64,000 nt of DNA. Source: Neptunitalea lumnitzerae (GTDB taxonomy: Bacteria > Bacteroidota > Bacteroidia > Flavobacteriales > Flavobacteriaceae). A program made the translations under genes and the position numbers. The DNA lies in NCBI RefSeq assembly GCF_027924185.1, contig NZ_BRVO01000001.1:620001-684000 (forward strand), given 5' to 3'. Below the pieces are notes generated by a model. It saw only the letters and a program-made list of their open reading frames with translations, did no database searches and was not told the origin of the DNA. Of the stretch, positions 27,929-36,245 are shown one piece after another (within the stretch, counting starts at the first letter, position 1; each line of letters opens with the position of its first letter).

Positions 27929-28582
27929 ATGTTAGATAAAAACGGTATAGCAAAACGAATTGCAAAAGAAGTAAAAGACGGCTATTATGTAAACCTAGGA
28001 ATAGGAATACCTACTTTGGTAGCTAATTTTGTACGCGATGATATTGCAGTAGAATTTCAGAGTGAAAACGGAGTATTGGGTATGGGACCTTTTCCGTTTG
28101 AGGGAGAGGAAGATGCAGATGTAATTAATGCAGGCAAGCAAACCATTACTACATTGGACGGGGCTAGTTTTTTTGATTCTGCTACTAGTTTTGCCATGAT
28201 ACGCGGTAAGCATGTAGACCTTACTATATTAGGAGCTATGGAAGTAGCAGAAAACGGTGATATTGCCAATTGGAAAATACCGGGTAAAATGGTTAAAGGT
28301 ATGGGAGGTGCTATGGACTTGGTAGCCTCTGCCGAAAATATCATAGTGGCTATGATGCATACCAATAGAGCAGGAGCGTCTAAATTACTGCCGCAATGTT
28401 CATTACCCTTAACAGGAGTAGGGTGCGTAAAAAAAATAGTGACTAATATGGCGGTATTAGAAGTAACCGCTGAAGGGTTTTTACTTTTAGAACGAGCACC
28501 AGGTGTAAGTGTAGAAGAAATAAAAAATGCAACCGCAGGAAAACTAATTGTAAACGGAGATATTCCGGAGATGAAGTTATAA
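27929..28582 (+). CDS. scoB: 3-oxoacid CoA-transferase subunit B
   Basis: 217 residues, beta subunit of the same enzyme. The SENGVLGMGPFP motif (about 48-59) carries the active-site glutamate that forms the CoA thioester. GIGIPTLVANFV and the later LTGVGCVKKIVTNMAVLEV fit the family. Expressed with scoA. Confidence 0.93.
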   Translation: MLDKNGIAKRIAKEVKDGYYVNLGIGIPTLVANFVRDDIAVEFQSENGVLGMGPFPFEGEEDADVINAGKQTITTLDGASFFDSATSFAMIRGKHVDLTILGAMEVAENGDIANWKIPGKMVKGMGGAMDLVASAENIIVAMMHTNRAGASKLLPQCSLPLTGVGCVKKIVTNMAVLEVTAEGFLLLERAPGVSVEEIKNATAGKLIVNGDIPEMKL

Positions 28583-28584
28583 AA

Positions 28585-28676
28585 AGAAAGAGGCTGGCTA
28601 AAATTCTTTGTGCTATATAGGTTAAATAGTTAGGTATTTAGACCCAATAATTTTTTTCATGATAGCCAGCCTTTCT
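28585..28676. terminator. Long inverted repeat between convergent genes
   Basis: agaaagaggctggcta (28585-28600) pairs, with one bulged A, with tagccagcctttct (28663-28676) across a loop of about 62 bases. It lies between scoB (+) and mqo (-) and probably ends both transcripts, although the large loop is not typical. Confidence 0.45.
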
Positions 28677-28680
28677 GCTA

Positions 28681-30210
28681 TTAACTAACGTAAGATGAAA
28701 CTTCTTCTCTTTTATGTTGCATTGCTGGTGTAAGACCTAAAATAGCGGCAGTACGTTGTCTGCTGTCACTATACTCTTTTGGAGCAATACTTGCTTTGTT
28801 ATACGAAGGTATAATTTCTTGAATTTTACCTTTCCATGCTGCTTCAAAACGTTCAGGGAAACATCTTTGAAGCAAATCTATCATTATAGATACTGCGGTA
28901 GAGGCTCCTGGAGAAGCTCCTAATAATCCGGCTAAAGAACCGTCTTCACAGCATACAATTTCAGTTCCGAATTTAAGTACACCACCTTTACCATCTTTTT
29001 GAATTACTTGTACACGTTGTCCGGCAAGTTCTTCATCCCAATCTTCTGCTTTTGCATCTGGGAAATAGTCTCTTAAGGCGTTTAATTTATCTTCTTTGGT
29101 TTGGCGTACCTGCTCAATTAAATATTTGGTTAACGGTATGTTGTGAATTCCGGCAGACATCATTGGTACAATGTTATCTTTACGCATAGAACCTACAAAA
29201 TCCCAATAGGATCCGTTTTTCAAAAACTTGGTTGAAAATCCGGCAAATGGTCCAAATAATAAACTAGCTTTTCCATTAATTTGTCGGCTATCTAAGTGAG
29301 GAACCGACATTGGTGGCGCCCCAATTTTAGCTTTACCGTATACTTTAGCGTGGTGTTGTTTTACAACTTCAGGATTGTTACAAATTAACCACTCACCACT
29401 AACTGGGAATCCGCCATACCCTTTTGCCTCTTTAATATGAGATTTTTCTAATAAGGTAATTGCTTTTCCGCCAGCACCAATAAACACAAAGTTTGCTTTT
29501 TTGGTACTTTTCTTTTTAGTAGCAAGATTTTTTACTTTTAACTCCCATGAACCGTCTTCTTTCTTTTTCAGATTTTTTACCTCATGTGCCATGTGTAAAT
29601 CAATCTGGTTATGGAAAAGTAAGTTCATTAAGATTTTACGAGTAAGTTCTCCATAGTTTACATCAGTACCATGTTCCATTCGGGTGGCAGCAACTGGCTC
29701 TCCTTTTTTACGATCTTTCATCACTAAAGGTAACCAACTTGCAATTTCATCCCAATCTTCAGAGTACTTCATGTCTTTAAACAATGGGTGCGTAGAAAGT
29801 GTTTCCCATCTTTTCCTCAAAAAATTTACGTCGTCTTCTCCCCAAACAAAGCTCATGTGTGGTGTAGGTGTAATAAAATCTTCAGGGTTACTGATAATTT
29901 CATTTTCTACTAGGTGAGCCCAAAATTCTCTTGATAAATCAAAAGAGCTTGCAACATCAATGGCTTTCTTAATATCAATAGAGCCATCTTCTTTTTCAGG
30001 GGTATAATTTAGTTCACAAAAACCTGCATGTCCGGTACCGGCATTATTCATAGCATTAGAGCTTTCACCGGAAATAACATCTAGTTTTTCGTAAACAGTA
30101 ATGGTAAGAGTCGGATCTAATTTTTTTAGAAGTACTGCTAAAGTAGCACTCATAATTCCGGCTCCTATTAAAACCACTTCTTGAGTTTCAGGAACAGAAT
30201 TCTTACGCAT
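28681..30210 (-). CDS. mqo: Malate:quinone oxidoreductase
   Basis: 509 residues. N-terminal FAD-binding GAGIMSATLAVLLKKLDP (about 16-33), then YEKLDVISGESSNAMNNAGTGHAG (in parts), the Mqo-specific signature, and the late LLGASPGASTAVSIM. It oxidises malate to oxaloacetate at the inner membrane and feeds electrons to the quinone pool, replacing or backing up soluble malate dehydrogenase. Its promoter is at 30232-30259. Confidence 0.97.
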   Translation of the reverse strand: MRKNSVPETQEVVLIGAGIMSATLAVLLKKLDPTLTITVYEKLDVISGESSNAMNNAGTGHAGFCELNYTPEKEDGSIDIKKAIDVASSFDLSREFWAHLVENEIISNPEDFITPTPHMSFVWGEDDVNFLRKRWETLSTHPLFKDMKYSEDWDEIASWLPLVMKDRKKGEPVAATRMEHGTDVNYGELTRKILMNLLFHNQIDLHMAHEVKNLKKKEDGSWELKVKNLATKKKSTKKANFVFIGAGGKAITLLEKSHIKEAKGYGGFPVSGEWLICNNPEVVKQHHAKVYGKAKIGAPPMSVPHLDSRQINGKASLLFGPFAGFSTKFLKNGSYWDFVGSMRKDNIVPMMSAGIHNIPLTKYLIEQVRQTKEDKLNALRDYFPDAKAEDWDEELAGQRVQVIQKDGKGGVLKFGTEIVCCEDGSLAGLLGASPGASTAVSIMIDLLQRCFPERFEAAWKGKIQEIIPSYNKASIAPKEYSDSRQRTAAILGLTPAMQHKREEVSSYVS

Positions 30211-30231
30211 ATTAATTGTGTTTTGGTGTTA

Positions 30232-30259
30232 CAAAGGTATAACAATAGCTGTTAAACAA
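30232..30259 (-). promoter_or_regulatory. Promoter of mqo
   Basis: Minus strand: TTG (30257-30259), a 17-base spacer, then TACCTTTG (30232-30239). Both boxes match the Bacteroidetes -33/-7 consensus, and the -7 box is 22 bases from the ATG. Confidence 0.6.
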
Positions 30260-30308
30260 TTGCAATTTTTTTACTAAAAATTAAGAAGTGTTAGAAATTC
30301 AACAAAAA

Positions 30309-32009
30309 TTATTTACGAAAACGTTTTTTTATTGCATTTTCCTTAGGGATAGCAGCTATTAGTTTGTGCGTGTATTCTGACTTCGGGTTTGCGTAAATAA
30401 CATCTGCATCGCCAATTTCTTCTATTTTACCCTTATTCATTACAATTAATTGATCGCTCATGTATTTCACTACGGCTAAATCATGGGAAATAAAAAGGTA
30501 TGTAAAACCAAAATTTTCTTTTAACTCATTCAATAAATTAAGTACTTGTGCTTGTACCGAAATATCTAAGGCAGAGACAGATTCATCACAAATAATAAGT
30601 TTGGGCTGTAATGCAATGGTACGTGCAATACCAATACGTTGACGTTGCCCACCAGAAAATTCATGCGGATATCTATTGTAGTGATCGGCTTCTAAACCAA
30701 CCCGCTCTAAAAGCGCAATAACCCTTTCTTTACGTTGTGCATCATTTTCATAAAGTCCGTGCACTTTCATAGGTTCTAAAATGGCGTTTCCTACGGCTAT
30801 TCTAGGGTTGAGTGAAGAATACGGATCTTGAAAAATAAGCTGAATTTCTTTGCGTAACGTTTTAATTTGGCTACTGTTGAGTTTGGTAATATCGGTACCT
30901 CTATAGCGTATGCTACCCGCCGTGGCTTTGTCTAACTGCAAAATGGCATTACCAAGGGTAGATTTTCCGCAGCCGCTTTCGCCTACCAAACCAACGGTTT
31001 CGCCTTCGTATACTTTAAAGGAAACATCATTTACAGCTTTAAAGCTGGTACTTTTTCCGAATAAAGAGGCTTGACCCAAGTACTCTTTTTCAACATTAGC
31101 AACTTCTAATAAGGGAGGTTGACTGTATAGTTGTTGATGTTTTTCTGCTCGGTCTTGTGCTGTAACTATGGTGTTATCAATAGTATTATTTAAAAAATCG
31201 GCTATGGTGGGTAGTTTTGCCAGCCTAACGTCTAATGAAGGTCTAGAGGCTAGTAAAGCTTTAGTATAGGTATGTTGTGGCTGGTTAAATATAGTTGCCG
31301 CACTACCTTGTTCTACAATAGCTCCCTTGTACATAACCACTACTTTATCGGCAATTTCTGAAACCAATGCTAAATCATGAGAAATAAATATGATGCTCAT
31401 ATTGGTTTCTTGCTGTAGTTTTTTTAGCAGCTTTATAATTTCCTTTTGTACGGTTACATCTAGTGCTGTTGTAGGTTCATCTGCAATAAGTAATTTAGGT
31501 TTACAGGCTATTGCCATAGCAATCATTACCCGCTGTTTTTGTCCGCCAGATATTTGATGCGGATATTTGTTGTACAACACCTCGGGTTCTGGTAGTTGCA
31601 CTTTTTCAAACAGCGATAAAACCTCTGCTTTCGCCTCTTTGGTAGTTAGTTTGGTATGTGCTTTCAAAATTTCTAGTACTTGCTTACCACATTTCATAGA
31701 GGGGTTTAAAGATGACATAGGCTCTTGAAAAATCATGGAAATTTGATTTCCTCTTATCCGTCTAAATTCCTTTTCTGAAAGTTGCGTAAGTTCTTGATCT
31801 TGAAAGCTAATACTACCAGACGATATGTTACTTATTTTTTTAGGAAGTAAGCCCATTAATGCTAATGATGAAACTGATTTACCACTACCAGATTCTCCTA
31901 CAATACCAATAATTTCATTGGTCTCTACACTATAAGAGATGTTATGGATAACATTGGTAAAAGCGTTTTCTTTTTTAAACGCAACCGATAAATTAGTAAC
32001 CTTTAGCAT
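30309..32009 (-). CDS. Oligopeptide-type ABC transporter ATPase, two fused NBDs
   Basis: 566 residues, two nucleotide-binding domains in one chain. NBD1: Walker A GESGSGKS (about 38-45), signature SGGQKQR, Walker [12 protein letters not shown]2: Walker A GESGCGKS (about 345), signature SGGQRQR, Walker B LIICDESV, with Ser in place of Pro-Thr. The GsiA/Dpp-Opp family look is clear, including the oligopeptide-type C-terminal [15 protein letters not shown] after NBD1. It energises dipeptide or oligopeptide import. No permease or binding protein is next to it, so partners are elsewhere. Confidence 0.93.
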   Translation of the reverse strand: MLKVTNLSVAFKKENAFTNVIHNISYSVETNEIIGIVGESGSGKSVSSLALMGLLPKKISNISSGSISFQDQELTQLSEKEFRRIRGNQISMIFQEPMSSLNPSMKCGKQVLEILKAHTKLTTKEAKAEVLSLFEKVQLPEPEVLYNKYPHQISGGQKQRVMIAMAIACKPKLLIADEPTTALDVTVQKEIIKLLKKLQQETNMSIIFISHDLALVSEIADKVVVMYKGAIVEQGSAATIFNQPQHTYTKALLASRPSLDVRLAKLPTIADFLNNTIDNTIVTAQDRAEKHQQLYSQPPLLEVANVEKEYLGQASLFGKSTSFKAVNDVSFKVYEGETVGLVGESGCGKSTLGNAILQLDKATAGSIRYRGTDITKLNSSQIKTLRKEIQLIFQDPYSSLNPRIAVGNAILEPMKVHGLYENDAQRKERVIALLERVGLEADHYNRYPHEFSGGQRQRIGIARTIALQPKLIICDESVSALDISVQAQVLNLLNELKENFGFTYLFISHDLAVVKYMSDQLIVMNKGKIEEIGDADVIYANPKSEYTHKLIAAIPKENAIKKRFRK

Positions 32010-32110
32010 AGGTTAAAGATAGTAGAATTATGTGAATTATAGTTGTTAGGGTAGGCACATACATTTTAAATACATCACGTGAAATAGTAAATATAACTGT
32101 AACAATACCT

Positions 32111-32118
32111 TACTTTTG
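32111..32118 (+). promoter_or_regulatory. Promoter -7 element for signal peptidase gene
   Basis: TACTTTTG matches TAnnTTTG, 26 bases before the ATG at 32145. No clear -33 box. Confidence 0.4.
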
Positions 32119-32144
32119 TCTACCTATGTGATTAAAAATTTGAA

Positions 32145-33719
32145 ATGACATTTTCTCAGTGGCTTATATTTTTACTTGTAGTACAGGTAATACATTTTGC
32201 AGGAACTTATAAATTATACCAACGTGCAGGCAGAAAAGCCTGGGAAGCATTGGTGCCTGTATACAATGCGGTGGTGCTTATGAAAATAATAAACCGCCCT
32301 AAGTGGTGGGTAGTACTGCTGTTTTTACCAGTAATTAATTTGGCCATGATACCTATTGTATGGGTAGAAACCATACGTAGCTTTGGTAAAAACAGTATGA
32401 AAGATACGTATTTGGGGGTGCTAACATTAGGGTTTTATATTTACTATGTAAACTATGCTACAGATGCTGCCTATATACCCAACCGTAGTTTAAAACCAAC
32501 AACAGCTATTGGCGAGTGGACAAACTCTATTTTGTTTGCGGTGGTTGCTGCTACTTTTGTACATATGTATATTATGCAGCCCTTTGTAATACCTTCTTCT
32601 TCTTTAGAAAAAAGTTTACTGGTGGGCGATTTTCTTTTTGTAAGTAAGTTTCATTACGGAGCAAGAGTACCTATGACTACCATTGCAGCACCCTTTGTGC
32701 ATGATACGTTACCTGTAGTAGGGTCTAAGTCATACGTGTTTGATGATGATTATGAGAAACGAGAAACTTCTTTTTGGAATTCGTTTCAGCTGCCCTATTT
32801 ACGATTACCTGGTTTTCAGAAGATAAAGAATAATGATATTGTGGTATTTAATCAGCCGGCAGATACGCTGAAGGATATGAACAATTTTCATCCCGATAGA
32901 AACTATTACAAGCCAATTGATAAAAAAACAAACTTGGTAAAACGCTGTGTGGGTATTGCGGGCGATACCTTAGAGATTAAAAATGGTTATGTGTTTATTA
33001 ATGGAAAACAAACACAATTACCAGAGCGTGCTAAACCCCAATATGGTTTTTATGTAGATACCGATAATCAGCAGATACCGCTTGGCGCATTAAAAGAGCG
33101 CTACGGATTTAGAGAAGGAGGTAGCTATAAGAATGGCTATTATTTAACCTTAACAGATGAAGAAGCTGCCCGATTAAAAGAGCATCCTTTGGTAAAAAGT
33201 GTAGAGAAGCAATTGGTGTTAGATGGGGTAAAGGGAGAAGTGTTTCCGTATATAGATTCTTTACAATGGAACCGCGATAATTACGGACCAATTTATATTC
33301 CGGAAGAAGGTGCTACCATTGATATTACAAAAGCAAACTTACCTTTTTACAAACGTATTATAACCGAGTACGAGCATAATAATTTAACCACTGCTGGAAA
33401 TGATATTTTTATTAATGGTAAAAAGGCAACTACCTATACGTTTAAACAGAATTACTATTGGATGATGGGCGACAACCGCCATAATTCATTAGATGCACGT
33501 ATGTGGGGTTATGTACCTTTTGATCATGTAGTTGGTAAACCTGTGTTTATATTTATGAGTTTTGAGAAAAATGCTCAGGGCTTTGACAAAATACGTTGGG
33601 ACAGGCTTTTTACTACCGTTGGTGGTAGCGGTAAGCCCGTATCGTATTTTTGGTATGCGGTGGTTATTGGGGTATTGATATATATAGGGTCTAAATATTA
33701 TAAGAAGAAAAAGGCATAA
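32145..33719 (+). CDS. lepB: Signal peptidase I, large multi-domain form
   Basis: 524 residues, against about 320 in E. coli. Residues 1-110 form an extra membrane domain of about three helices (DUF5684-like). The catalytic anchor helix (about 127-146) leads into IPSSSLEKSLLVGD with the nucleophile Ser153. The general base is Lys266 in VKRCVGIAGDTLEI. The C-terminal MMGDNRHNSLDARMWG is the family box. About 180 extra residues separate the lysine box from the final box. A last helix near 500-515 closes the protein. It cleaves signal peptides at the inner membrane. Confidence 0.93.
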   Translation: MTFSQWLIFLLVVQVIHFAGTYKLYQRAGRKAWEALVPVYNAVVLMKIINRPKWWVVLLFLPVINLAMIPIVWVETIRSFGKNSMKDTYLGVLTLGFYIYYVNYATDAAYIPNRSLKPTTAIGEWTNSILFAVVAATFVHMYIMQPFVIPSSSLEKSLLVGDFLFVSKFHYGARVPMTTIAAPFVHDTLPVVGSKSYVFDDDYEKRETSFWNSFQLPYLRLPGFQKIKNNDIVVFNQPADTLKDMNNFHPDRNYYKPIDKKTNLVKRCVGIAGDTLEIKNGYVFINGKQTQLPERAKPQYGFYVDTDNQQIPLGALKERYGFREGGSYKNGYYLTLTDEEAARLKEHPLVKSVEKQLVLDGVKGEVFPYIDSLQWNRDNYGPIYIPEEGATIDITKANLPFYKRIITEYEHNNLTTAGNDIFINGKKATTYTFKQNYYWMMGDNRHNSLDARMWGYVPFDHVVGKPVFIFMSFEKNAQGFDKIRWDRLFTTVGGSGKPVSYFWYAVVIGVLIYIGSKYYKKKKA

Positions 33720-33740
33720 TAGCTATTTAAGAAATACAAT

Positions 33741-33779
33741 TTAAAAGGAGTTTATCAGACAGATGAACTCCTTTTTTTA
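33741..33779 (+). terminator. Rho-independent terminator
   Basis: aaaaggagttta (33743-33754) pairs with tgaactcctttt (33764-33775, one G-T type pair), followed by T's. It ends the signal peptidase transcript. Confidence 0.8.
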
Positions 33780-33858
33780 TTTCAATGTAGCTTTGTAGAA
33801 ACTTCAATTACTATATTGCTAACGCAATTAGAAGTAATTCAGTAAAATAGATATTCAA

Positions 33859-34335
33859 TTGAAATACCGCTCCTTTTTTAAAAAATATAAAACTACCATT
33901 TTATATGGTGTTAGCTTGGCTTTACTGCTTTTTTTGTTGAGGTGGTTAGAGCTTCGATTTGTTGTTTTTGAACACTATTTTGAAATTTATATTGGCTTTA
34001 TTGCCCTTATATTTACCGCACTTGGTATTTGGTTGGCAGCAAAACTTACCAAACCAAAAGTTGAAACACGTATTATAGAAAAGGAAATTTATATAACCCC
34101 AAAGGCAACATTTACTATTAATACGCAACAATTGGAAATGCTTGAAATTACCAAGCGCGAATTAGAAATATTACAGTTGATAGCATTAGGGCATACGAAC
34201 CAAGAAATAGCATCTGAACTAAGTGTGTCGGTAAGCACGGTAAAATCGCATAATCAGAATTTGTTTAGTAAATTACAAGTACAACGACGTACGCAAGCTG
34301 TAGAAAAGGCAAAGCGCTTAGGACTAATACCATAA
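33859..34335 (+). CDS. Membrane-anchored LuxR-type regulator
   Basis: 158 residues from a TTG start. Two membrane helices (about 13-30 and 38-60) are followed by a basic linker and a LuxR helix-turn-helix (about 93-158; TKRELEILQLIALGHTNQEI then SVSVSTVKSHNQNLFSKLQV). No receiver domain. It would be a DNA-binding protein held at the membrane. It lies upstream of the DUF4199 gene, and a 55-base dyad starts right after its stop codon. Signal and targets unknown. Confidence 0.85.
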   Translation: MKYRSFFKKYKTTILYGVSLALLLFLLRWLELRFVVFEHYFEIYIGFIALIFTALGIWLAAKLTKPKVETRIIEKEIYITPKATFTINTQQLEMLEITKRELEILQLIALGHTNQEIASELSVSVSTVKSHNQNLFSKLQVQRRTQAVEKAKRLGLIP

Positions 34336-34390
34336 CTCATACTTTGGTACTAAAAAGGGAGAATTTTAAAGAAATGGCCAAAAGTATGAG
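34336..34390. promoter_or_regulatory. Inverted repeat between regulator and DUF4199 gene
   Basis: ctcatactttgg (34336-34347) and ccaaaagtatgag (34378-34390) are reverse complements apart from one bulged base; the outer 10 bases pair exactly. There is no T-run after it, so it is not a simple terminator. It could be an operator or an RNA structure. Confidence 0.4.
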
Positions 34391-34442
34391 ATAGAAATTA
34401 GGCAAAACCTGTACTATTGTTGCATCTTAAAAACGTATTACA

Positions 34443-34979
34443 ATGAAAAAAATTACTCTTGTTTATGGACTTATTGCCGGTGTTATAGTGTCGGCATCTA
34501 TGTTGTTATCTATTAGTGGTATGTTTGATACCGAAGGTGCCGTAGATTTTGATAAGGGAATGATAATTGGCTATGCCTCTATGCTTATAGCCTTTTCTAT
34601 GGTGTTTATAGGCATTAGAAATTATAGGAATAATTATAATGGTGGGGTAATTAGTTTTGGGAAGGCTTTTAAAGTTGGTGGTATTATTGTGCTAATTGCT
34701 TCTACGGTGTATGTAGTATCTTGGTTGATAGACTATTTTTATTTTATTCCGGATTTTATGGAAAAGTATGCCGAGCATACCATTGCCAATTTAAGAGCAG
34801 CCGGAGCTACCCAAGCAGAAATAGACCAACAAGTACAAGAGATGGCAGACTATGCTGAAATGTACAAGAACCCATTTATTAATGCCGGGTTTACGTATAT
34901 GGAAATACTGCCTCCAGGATTAATTGTTACGCTTATTAGTGCTTTGATACTTAAGCGCAAGGAAAAGACGATTGCGTAA
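34443..34979 (+). CDS. DUF4199 family membrane protein
   Basis: 178 residues, four membrane helices (about 6-28, 40-60, 78-103, 150-172) with the family run NYRNNYNGGVISFGKAFKVG (about 60-80). Unknown function; common in Bacteroidetes next to small regulators and other membrane genes. Here it follows the LuxR-type gene and may be its target or partner. Confidence 0.82.
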   Translation: MKKITLVYGLIAGVIVSASMLLSISGMFDTEGAVDFDKGMIIGYASMLIAFSMVFIGIRNYRNNYNGGVISFGKAFKVGGIIVLIASTVYVVSWLIDYFYFIPDFMEKYAEHTIANLRAAGATQAEIDQQVQEMADYAEMYKNPFINAGFTYMEILPPGLIVTLISALILKRKEKTIA

Positions 34980-34998
34980 ACAATTTTAATAAATTGTA

Positions 34999-35026
34999 TC
35001 GGTTTGTGTTTTACAGCACAAACCGA
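34999..35026. terminator. Hairpin between convergent genes
   Basis: tcggtttgtg (34999-35008) pairs perfectly with cacaaaccga (35017-35026). There is no strong T-run on either side, so termination is likely but not certain. Confidence 0.5.
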
Positions 35027-35070
35027 CTACAACAAATAATATATGAAAGGTGGTTTGTATGCAGTTAGTT

Positions 35071-36198
35071 TTATTTCTTTTTTCTTTTTCCCCACCAAAT
35101 TATAAACCCTGTAATAGGCAAACTGGTAGCAATAATACCTGTGATAAAAGTGAGTAGTTTACCTAATTGCCCCCACCATTGTCCCATATGTAGTTGCCAT
35201 ACTGTATTTTCAGTTTTTGCGTGTGTAATCGTTTTTTCAGATAGGTTAATCTGGTCACCAGAATATTTGTCAAAGGCAATTATTTCGTCACCTTCTATAC
35301 TTTTTAAACCTGGTTTTCCTGCAGTAAAAGCAAATGCGCCCAAATTTTGTACTTGGTATACCCATATACTAGCAGCCTCTTTCTGAGGAAATTTTTCGTC
35401 TAGAGTTTTATATGCGAATGCTGCCATGTCTAGAGGAATTTTGTTGGAGTCTGCTTTAGGTAGTTTTTCTATAATACCTAGTTCATCACCACCGGCAACC
35501 TTAACGGTAACATCCATTAAAGTATGGAAAAAAATAATGAGCCCTGTACCACTTAGAATAACACATAATAACAAGGAATAGAATCCGAAAACATTATGTA
35601 AATCATAATTTAAACGTTTAAATTTTGCACTCCATTTTACAGTAAAGCTTGCTTTTTTGGTTGTTTTATTCCATTTTTTTGGCCACCATAAAATGAGACC
35701 AGTAAGACAGTTAACAAAAAAAACAATAGTAGAAATAGCCACAATCCATCCACCAATAGAGCCTGCTAATAGTTGTGCATGTAAATGTGCTGTAATAAAG
35801 AAAAAATAAATAGTACTATCTTTTTTAAGAATTTCACCTGTATATGGGTTCACATACATCATAAACATTTTGACATTCTTTCTGTCAAAAATTCTTAAAC
35901 GAAGACTTCGGTTGGGCTCTTTATAAAATACAGCTTCAGATACAGCATACATAGAGTCTTGCTGTAATACTTTTTCATTAATTTCTGAGTAAGTTAATTT
36001 GTGTTCTCCTGGAGTTACATATTTGGCTTCTCCGGCAGAGAGGTCCATAATCTCATCTGTATACACAATAATAGTACCTGTAATACAAACAAAAACAACA
36101 ATAATACCCGATACAATACTAGGCCATAAATGTATCCATGCAACTACCTTGTTAAAGGTAGATTTTCCTTTTTTCTTTTTGTGTACTTTTTGCTTCAT
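35071..36198 (-). CDS. PepSY-TM family membrane protein (iron-linked)
   Basis: About 375 residues from the ATG at 36196-36198; a longer frame to 36237 would start inside a terminator-like hairpin, so I reject it. A basic N-terminus (KQKVHKKKKGK) precedes the first of four membrane helices, with PepSY modules between them (ITAHLHAQLLAGSIGGWIVA is a typical stretch). Family members accompany siderophore receptors, and some are thought to act as ferric reductases. It lies downstream of the receptor gene, so the pair probably serves iron uptake. Confidence 0.85.
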   Translation of the reverse strand: MKQKVHKKKKGKSTFNKVVAWIHLWPSIVSGIIVVFVCITGTIIVYTDEIMDLSAGEAKYVTPGEHKLTYSEINEKVLQQDSMYAVSEAVFYKEPNRSLRLRIFDRKNVKMFMMYVNPYTGEILKKDSTIYFFFITAHLHAQLLAGSIGGWIVAISTIVFFVNCLTGLILWWPKKWNKTTKKASFTVKWSAKFKRLNYDLHNVFGFYSLLLCVILSGTGLIIFFHTLMDVTVKVAGGDELGIIEKLPKADSNKIPLDMAAFAYKTLDEKFPQKEAASIWVYQVQNLGAFAFTAGKPGLKSIEGDEIIAFDKYSGDQINLSEKTITHAKTENTVWQLHMGQWWGQLGKLLTFITGIIATSLPITGFIIWWGKRKKK

Positions 36199-36207
36199 AA
36201 AATAAAA

Positions 36208-36235
36208 GAAAGTTGGCCCATGGAGACCAACTTTC
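36208..36235 (-). terminator. Hairpin between receptor and PepSY genes (attenuator-like)
   Basis: gaaagttgg (36208-36216) pairs perfectly with ccaactttc (36227-36235), with a T-rich stretch after it on the minus strand. It lies between the receptor stop (36246) and the PepSY start (36198), so it may lower expression of the second gene. Confidence 0.6.
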
Positions 36236-36245
36236 AACGGAAAGG

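Noticed and set aside
36199-36237. Longer N-terminus for the PepSY protein
   Set aside because: It would be translated through a perfect 9-bp hairpin; the ATG at 36198 begins a normal basic N-terminus.
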